A stretch of 46,710 nucleotides of DNA. It comes from Myxococcota bacterium (GTDB lineage: Bacteria; Myxococcota_A; UBA9160; UBA4427). A program made the translations under genes and the position numbers. Below the pieces are notes generated by a model. It was not told the origin of the DNA and ran no database searches. It saw only the letters and a list, made by a program, of their open reading frames with translations. This document shows, one piece after another, positions 42,309-46,710 of the stretch. Every line of letters starts with the position of its first letter. Positions within the stretch are counted from its first letter, which is position 1. The stretch lies in NCBI GenBank assembly GCA_028278345.1, contig JANQEL010000102.1:1-46710 (forward strand), read 5' to 3'.

Positions 42309-42783
42309 TCGACCCAAGCGGTTCGATCTCCCTACGAACCCGAGCGCGATTCGGCTCCGCCGGGGGGAGCGCGGTGACTTCGAGTTTCTGTGGCGTCTCC
42401 AGAGCGAGGCCATGCGCCCGAGCGTGGAGCGACAGTTCGGGCCATGGGACGAGAAGTTCCAGCGTGAACTCTTCGAATCGAACACCGACGCCTCGGCTCA
42501 CGACATCATCGAAGTCGACGGCACCCCGGCAGGTTGCCAATGGGTTCGGAAGCATGCCAACGCGTTGGAGCTCGTTCGCATCCACGTCCTCCCCGAACAT
42601 CAGGGGTCGGGAATCGGCACCTGGTGCATCGAGCGGTTGATCGAGAGGTCCGCGGCCTCGGGTCTTCCGATACGGTTGCAGGTCTTTCGCACGAGCCGCG
42701 CGCAGTCGCTGTACCAGGCACTCGGCTTCCAGACCGTGGGTTCGTCCGAAACACACCTGATCATGGAGAGGGCGCCCGCTTGA
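42292..42783 (+). CDS. GNAT-family N-acetyltransferase
   Basis: The product has 163 residues, starting at ATG 42292 inside the end of the previous gene. The acetyl-CoA-binding motif A is LVRIHVLPEHQGSGIGTWCIERLI (given as R-x2-HVLPEHQGSGIG), followed by LPIRLQVFRTSRAQSLYQALGFQ, the beta-5/alpha-4 segment with the common Tyr-Gln-x-LGF. FLWRLQSEAMRPSVERQFGPWDEKF near the N terminus is typical of a RimI/phosphinothricin-type subgroup. The substrate is unknown. Its stop is followed, one base later, by the second 22-bp palindrome. Confidence 0.87.
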   Translation: MCNRSDRPKRFDLPTNPSAIRLRRGERGDFEFLWRLQSEAMRPSVERQFGPWDEKFQRELFESNTDASAHDIIEVDGTPAGCQWVRKHANALELVRIHVLPEHQGSGIGTWCIERLIERSAASGLPIRLQVFRTSRAQSLYQALGFQTVGSSETHLIMERAPA

Positions 42784-42784
42784 C

Positions 42785-42806
42785 CAACTGGATTCGAATC
42801 CAGTTG
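42785..42806. repeat. Perfect 22-bp palindrome, copy 2
   Basis: Identical to 22244-22265 including the preceding C. It begins one base after the GNAT stop codon and lies in the 40-bp gap to the convergent purU. No T tract follows. The repeated placement between convergent gene ends suggests a shared bidirectional terminator, a REP-like element or a protein-binding site. Confidence 0.85.
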
Positions 42807-42823
42807 TGATCTGGGACTCGCGA

Positions 42824-43678
42824 TCAGTTGAAGACGACAGTCTTGTTGTTGTGGACGATCAGGCGGTCTTCGAGGTGGTACTTCACGCCGCGGGAGAGGA
42901 CGAGGCGCTCGACGTCGCGGCCCAGGGCCACCATGTCCTTCACCGTGTGGGCATGATCGACGCGGATCACGTCCTGCTCGATGATCGGGCCGGCGTCGAG
43001 TTCTTCGGTGACGTAGTGCGAGGTTGCCCCGATCAGCTTCACGCCGTGGTCGTTCGCCGCGTGGTAGGGCTTCGCCCCGCTGAACGAGGGCAGGAAGCCG
43101 TGGTGGATGTTGATGATCTGGTTGCTGTACTTCGCGCATAGATCCGGCGGCATGATCTGCATGAAGCGCGCCAGCACGATCAGCTCGGGGTCCTGGCTCT
43201 CGAGCAGCTTGCCGAGTTCGGCGAAGGCCTCCTGCTTGTTCTCCTTCGTCATCGGCAGGTGGATGTACTCGAGGTCGGCGGCCCGGGCGTGCTCCTCGCA
43301 ATCGGGATGGTTCGAGATGATGCTCGAGATCTCGATGTGGAACTCGCCATTGCGCCAGCGATAGAGGATGTCCGCCAGACAGTGGTCGAACTTGCTCACC
43401 AGGAGACACACCCGCTTGGGGCGGCGCCGGTCGGTGAGCTTCCACTCCATTCCGAAGCGCTGGGCGATGGTGGAAAACTCGGCTTCGAAGCCCGCCACGT
43501 TCTCGGGCATCGAGTCGGCGCGGATCTCCTGGCGCATGAAGAAGACCCCGTCCCCCGCATCGGAGTGATGATGCGCCTCGGTGATCCAGCACCCGTGTTC
43601 GGCCAGGAAGCTGCTCACCGCCGACACGATCCCGATGCGATCGGGACACTTGAGCGTGAGGACGAAGGTTTCCGACAT
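42824..43678 (-). CDS. purU: Formyltetrahydrofolate deformylase
   Basis: The product has 284 residues, starting at ATG 43678. An N-terminal ACT domain (TLKCPDRIGIVSAVSSFLAEHG, about residues 5-80) is followed by the formyl-transferase domain with KRVCLLVSKFDHCLADILYRW, SNHPDCE and the catalytic Asn-His-Asp set in INIHHGFLPSFSGAKPYH and GATSHYVTEELDAGPIIEQD. It hydrolyses 10-formyl-THF to formate and THF, balancing one-carbon pools and supplying formate. It is 18 bp after an acyl-CoA dehydrogenase gene on the same strand. The link between them is not obvious functionally. Confidence 0.96.
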   Translation of the reverse strand: MSETFVLTLKCPDRIGIVSAVSSFLAEHGCWITEAHHHSDAGDGVFFMRQEIRADSMPENVAGFEAEFSTIAQRFGMEWKLTDRRRPKRVCLLVSKFDHCLADILYRWRNGEFHIEISSIISNHPDCEEHARAADLEYIHLPMTKENKQEAFAELGKLLESQDPELIVLARFMQIMPPDLCAKYSNQIINIHHGFLPSFSGAKPYHAANDHGVKLIGATSHYVTEELDAGPIIEQDVIRVDHAHTVKDMVALGRDVERLVLSRGVKYHLEDRLIVHNNKTVVFN

Positions 43679-43696
43679 GGCTCTTGCCTCTCGCCG

Positions 43697-44830
43697 CTAG
43701 AGCGAAAGGAGATCCGCCAGCGCTTCGCGATGATGCGTGGCATCGCCGAAGAGCAGTTCGCTCGCCTTCGCGCGCTTGAAGTAGAGGTGAGCGGGGTGTT
43801 CCCAGGTGAACCCCATGCCGCCGTGCACCTGGATGTTCTCCGCCGCGGCGTGGAAGTACGCCTCGGAGCAGAACGACTTCGCCATGTGCGCGGTCTCGAA
43901 GACCGTGTCCCAGTCCCCTTTCCCCTCGCCTTCGCCGTCGAGGCACTCTGCCGCCGCCTGGCTCGCGTTGTAGGCCGCGGTCTTCGCGAACTCGACTTCG
44001 ACGAGCATGTCGGCGCACTTGTGCTTGATTGCCTGATACGAACCGATCGGGCGGCCGAACTGGAGCCGGCTCTTCGCGTAGTCGGAGGCGGTGTCGAGGC
44101 ACCACTGGGCGCCGCCCACCTGCTCCGAAGCCAACACGACGAGGGTCAGCGCGAGGGTGCGTTCGAGGCCTTCGCTCACATCGCCATCGCTGATCTTCGT
44201 GGCCGGCGTGCTCGAGAACGTGACCCGCGTGAGCTTGCGGGTCTGGTCGAGTTCCGGGAGGGCTTCGCGGCCGAGGCCCGCGGCGTCGGCCTCGACGCGA
44301 AACAGTTCGATGCCAGCATCGGTCCGAGCCGCCACCAGGATGACGTCGGCCGTCGCCCCATCGAGCACGTACTGCTTCGTGCCGTCGAGGGTGTGGCCAC
44401 CGTCCTTTTCCTGTGCGGCGAGCGCGATGTCGGCCACGCTCCAGCCGGCTTCCGCATACGCGAGGGTCGCGCGCGTCGAGCCCTCGGCGATACCTGGGAG
44501 CAGCGCCTTCTGGGCGTCCGCGGTTGCACAGTGCAGCAGCGCGTTGGTCGCCATCACCGCGGTGGAGAGATACGGAGCACACAGCAGGGAGCGCCCCATC
44601 TCTTCGGCCACGATGCACAACTCGACGTAGCCGTAACCCGCGCCGCCGTGCTCTTCGGGGACGATCAAACCGGTGAGGCCGACCTGTTCGGCGAGTTGCT
44701 GCCAGACGTCGTCGTCGAAGCCACGCTCCGTCGCCATCTGGGTGCGGACCGCCTGTTCATCGGAGCGATCGGCCAGGAACTGCCGCACCGTGGCGCGCAG
44801 CTCTTCGTGTTCTTCGGTGAAACTCTTCAT
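43697..44830 (-). CDS. Acyl-CoA dehydrogenase, probable non-catalytic partner subunit
   Basis: The product has 377 residues with N-terminal helical, middle beta and C-terminal helical ACAD domains (LTGLIVPEEHGGAGYGYVE; AYAEAGWSVADIALAAQEKD; KSRLQFGRPIGSYQAIKHKC; IQVHGGMGFTWEHPAHLYFKRA). The place of the catalytic (E)GT segment near the C terminus reads ELLFGDATHHREAL, without Glu-Gly-Gly-Thr. It lies 71 bp downstream of a second ACAD that keeps IEGGTSEI. This split is as in mycobacterial FadE/ChsE heterotetramers that oxidise steroid side-chain CoA esters, where one subunit supplies the base. Pairing here is inference from order and motifs. Confidence 0.9.
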   Translation of the reverse strand: MKSFTEEHEELRATVRQFLADRSDEQAVRTQMATERGFDDDVWQQLAEQVGLTGLIVPEEHGGAGYGYVELCIVAEEMGRSLLCAPYLSTAVMATNALLHCATADAQKALLPGIAEGSTRATLAYAEAGWSVADIALAAQEKDGGHTLDGTKQYVLDGATADVILVAARTDAGIELFRVEADAAGLGREALPELDQTRKLTRVTFSSTPATKISDGDVSEGLERTLALTLVVLASEQVGGAQWCLDTASDYAKSRLQFGRPIGSYQAIKHKCADMLVEVEFAKTAAYNASQAAAECLDGEGEGKGDWDTVFETAHMAKSFCSEAYFHAAAENIQVHGGMGFTWEHPAHLYFKRAKASELLFGDATHHREALADLLSL

Positions 44831-44901
44831 GACTTTCCTTCCCTCGTCTCGATTCGGGTGTGCTTCGGGGTGGTGCCGGCTTCGGGGATGGCGTTGCAGT
44901 G

Positions 44902-46128
44902 CTAGCTGCGCGGCACGTCCTTCCAGGGCACGTCCTTGTCGACCCGGGGTTCGCCGGGCAGGCCGAGCACACGTTCGCCGAGGATGTTCTTCATGATTTC
45001 GCTGGTGCCGCCCTCGATCGAGTTCGCGCGCGAACGCAGGAACTGATACTTCGCGTAGGCTTCACTGCCCTCCGCCATACCGGCGACCTGGCGCAGCTCG
45101 TAGCCCTCTTCGAAGGAGAGCCCCTTCGTACCGAGCACGTCGATCGCAAGTTCCCACATGCGCTTGGCACTCTCGGCCTGGAAGAGCTTGGCCACCGAAC
45201 CCTCGGGCCCGGGGTTGCCCGCCTTCGCGGCCGCGGCGGCCCGCTCGACGGTGCGACGCAGCAGCTCCTGCTCGATCCAGGCCTGCGTCACGCGATCTCG
45301 CAGCATCGCGTTCTGCGCGGCACTGCCCTCGCTCGCATCGCGCTCCTTCCACAGATCGATCAGCTTGGAGATGCCGCCTCCGCCCTTCTTCTTCGACCCC
45401 GCGCCACCGATCGCCACGCGCTCGTTCATCAGCGTCGTGATGGCGACGCGCCAGCCCTGCCCTTCCTTGCCGAGCATGTTCTCGTGGGGCACGCGCAGAT
45501 CGTTGAAGAAGACCTCGTTGAACTCGGCTTCACCCGTGATCTGGTAGAGGGGGCGAACCTCGACGCCGGGGCTCTCCATGTCGATCACGAAGTAGGAGAG
45601 ACCGTCGTGCTTGGGCACGTCGGGATTCGTCCGGGTGACGAGCATCCCCCACTTCGAGAGATGCGCGACGGTGGTCCAGACCTTCTGTCCGTTCACCACC
45701 CATTCGTCGCCGTCGCGCACGGCGCGGCTGGTGAGCCCCGCGACGTCCGAGCCGGCGCTCGGCTCGCTGAACATCTGACACCAGATTTCTTCGCCGCTGA
45801 AGATCTTCGGCAACCAGCGACGCTTCTGTTCGTCGGTCGCGTAGGTGTTCACGACGGGCATCCCCATGCCGATCCCGATGATGCTGGCCGGCGGATGGTC
45901 GTAGTAGACCTTCGAGTGCTTGAGGATCTCGTCCCGCACCACGTAGTTCATCTTGGGGCTGAGCCCGAGACCGCCGAAGCCTTCGGGGAAGTGCACCAGC
46001 GCCAGACCGTGCTCGTACTGCAACGCGCGGAAGGTCTGGGAGTCGGTCTTTTCGGGGTGGAGTTCGTCGACCAACGCGCGGGTCCGGGCGCGGAGTTCGT
46101 TTTCGTCGATGTTTGCGAATTCGCTCAT
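44902..46128 (-). CDS. Acyl-CoA dehydrogenase, probable catalytic subunit of the pair
   Basis: The product has 408 residues, starting at ATG 46128. ACAD landmarks are FPEGFGGLGLSPKMNYVVRDE, CQMFSEPSAGSDVAGLTSRAV (FAD-binding), GQKVWTTVAHLSKWGMLVTRT, GWRVAITTLMNERVAIGG and the C-terminal RANSIEGGTSEIMKNILGERVLGLP with the likely catalytic Glu. A Lys/Gly-rich insertion (AGSKKKGGGGISKL) in the C-terminal helical domain is unusual but in frame. It is the first gene of a minus-strand set with the second ACAD and purU. The substrate is a CoA thioester, perhaps branched, cyclic or steroid-like. Confidence 0.92.
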   Translation of the reverse strand: MSEFANIDENELRARTRALVDELHPEKTDSQTFRALQYEHGLALVHFPEGFGGLGLSPKMNYVVRDEILKHSKVYYDHPPASIIGIGMGMPVVNTYATDEQKRRWLPKIFSGEEIWCQMFSEPSAGSDVAGLTSRAVRDGDEWVVNGQKVWTTVAHLSKWGMLVTRTNPDVPKHDGLSYFVIDMESPGVEVRPLYQITGEAEFNEVFFNDLRVPHENMLGKEGQGWRVAITTLMNERVAIGGAGSKKKGGGGISKLIDLWKERDASEGSAAQNAMLRDRVTQAWIEQELLRRTVERAAAAAKAGNPGPEGSVAKLFQAESAKRMWELAIDVLGTKGLSFEEGYELRQVAGMAEGSEAYAKYQFLRSRANSIEGGTSEIMKNILGERVLGLPGEPRVDKDVPWKDVPRS

Positions 46129-46314
46129 GGGGCGAGGTCTCCTGGGTGGTCCAACTCGAATCGGCCGAGGAGTCTAGCCGCGCACCCGCAGGCCGACAGC
46201 CACCGATTCGAGACGCGAAGAGCTTCGCAGGAATGCCGCGGTTCTCCGGTAGATGCATGCAAACGAAGGCTTATGCACGCAGCTTGCCGGTGGTCGCGCG
46301 ATCGGTGGGGTGGC

Positions 46315-46638
46315 ATGCTTGGCCGCGCACACTCCGTGTGGGGATCGATCGAATTGCTTCGTCCAGGCTTCAGGGTTTCCGCGATCGCGCTTGGCTTCGC
46401 CGCGCTGCTCCTCGCGTCGCATGTCGCCTCCGCGGCCCTTTCGACCGACCGCCTGCCCGCGGAAGACGTTCGCCTCGCCTACCTCGACCCGGGCTCGGGC
46501 AGCTTCATGGTGCAGGCCCTGATCGCGGCGCTCGCGGGGGTCGGTGTGGCGGGACGCCGCTACTGGACGCAGATCAAGAGCTGGCTCGGGCTCGAAACGA
46601 AATCCCTCGACGACGAGTTCGACCCCGACGATGACTGA
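46315..46638 (+). CDS. Small membrane protein (YLDPGSGS-type)
   Basis: The product has 107 residues, starting at ATG 46315; longer in-frame readings run antisense through the acyl-CoA dehydrogenase gene. A signal or anchor helix (SAIALGFAALLLASHVASAA) is followed by LAYLDPGSGSFMVQALIAALAGVGVAGRRYW, a Gly/Ala-rich second helix, and an acidic tail DDEFDPDDD. Small proteins with a YLDPGSGS segment commonly accompany envelope-glycan or alkaline-phosphatase-like genes. Its exact role is unknown. It overlaps the next start by 8 bp. Confidence 0.78.
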   Translation: MLGRAHSVWGSIELLRPGFRVSAIALGFAALLLASHVASAALSTDRLPAEDVRLAYLDPGSGSFMVQALIAALAGVGVAGRRYWTQIKSWLGLETKSLDDEFDPDDD

Positions 46639-46710
46639 GCGCGCACTCGGCGCCTCGTTTCGCGACCCCGGCGGTTTCGTCTACCGCCACGAGGGCACGC
46701 TCTACCGCCA
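46631..46710 (+). CDS. Probable class I methyltransferase, N-terminal fragment (runs off the right edge)
   Basis: The frame opens at ATG 46631, inside the end of the previous gene, and stays open to the window edge (26 codons). The reading begins MTERALGASFRDPGGFVYR and continues HEGTLYR. The SFRDPxGFV(Y/F)RxxGxLYR pattern is the usual N terminus of a methyltransferase family found next to YLDPGSGS-type proteins. The call rests on this short stretch and its position only. Confidence 0.55.
   Translation, partial: MTERALGASFRDPGGFVYRHEGTLYR

Overview
The window is high-GC DNA with densely packed genes, strong codon bias and frequent overlapping stop/start junctions. The gene content (a GAF-type sigma-54 activator, a WS/DGAT wax-ester synthase, paired steroid-type acyl-CoA dehydrogenases, DUF3604, MMPL/RND and D15-type barrel proteins) suggests an uncultured Gram-negative of the old Deltaproteobacteria, for example Myxococcota- or Binatota-like. 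That placement is an inference from gene content. No rRNA, tRNA, CRISPR array, transposase or integrase was seen.

Layout. 1-7602 (minus) is a tightly overlapping four-gene operon, read right to left: an NTT/MFS-like permease fused to HEAT-like repeats, a protein with two cyclic-nucleotide-binding folds, a second NTT-like permease, and an exported protein with a kinase-like GDFDRH...DRD module before a D15-type barrel that runs off the left edge. 7770-8705 is an exported PAP2 phosphatase. 8712-13582 is a sigma-54 module: a GAF/AAA+ activator faces a GST, PPOX-FNR flavoprotein and double-cupin operon. Between them lie four alternating ACGAA/TTCGT pentamers and a good -24/-12 promoter. 13611-16295 holds an exported pentapeptide-repeat protein and a membrane-anchored alpha/beta hydrolase divergent from a TetR regulator, with two 20-bp operators over back-to-back promoters.

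16661-22224 is the most striking block: a carrier protein, an adenylating enzyme whose nine specificity positions read DLLYLALVC (the code I recall for prolyl-carrier ligases such as PltF and RedM), a PltE-like flavin dehydrogenase, and an MBOAT-SGNH fusion. This looks like pyrrole-2-carboxyl (or pyrroline-carboxyl) carrier chemistry attached to a DltB/DltD-like surface acyl-transfer machine.

22311-28308 (minus) holds a UDP-sugar-type epimerase, alkaline phosphatase, RND/MMPL exporter, TAT-exported small protein and SRPBCC protein. 28426-35086 holds a polytopic His-motif/TPR protein, a WS/DGAT enzyme with a histone-H1-like gene 2 bp upstream, and a lipoprotein hydrolase, RarD-type permease and GST operon. 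35083-42783 holds a DUF3604 lipoprotein, envelope-glycan genes (methyltransferase, GT2, WecB-type epimerase, FkbM methyltransferase), an SMP-30 protein, a membrane protein and a GNAT. 42824-46710 holds purU, a pair of acyl-CoA dehydrogenases of which only one has the usual catalytic Glu, and the start of a small membrane protein/methyltransferase operon. An identical perfect 22-bp palindrome sits in two convergent intergenic gaps (22244-22265 and 42785-42806).
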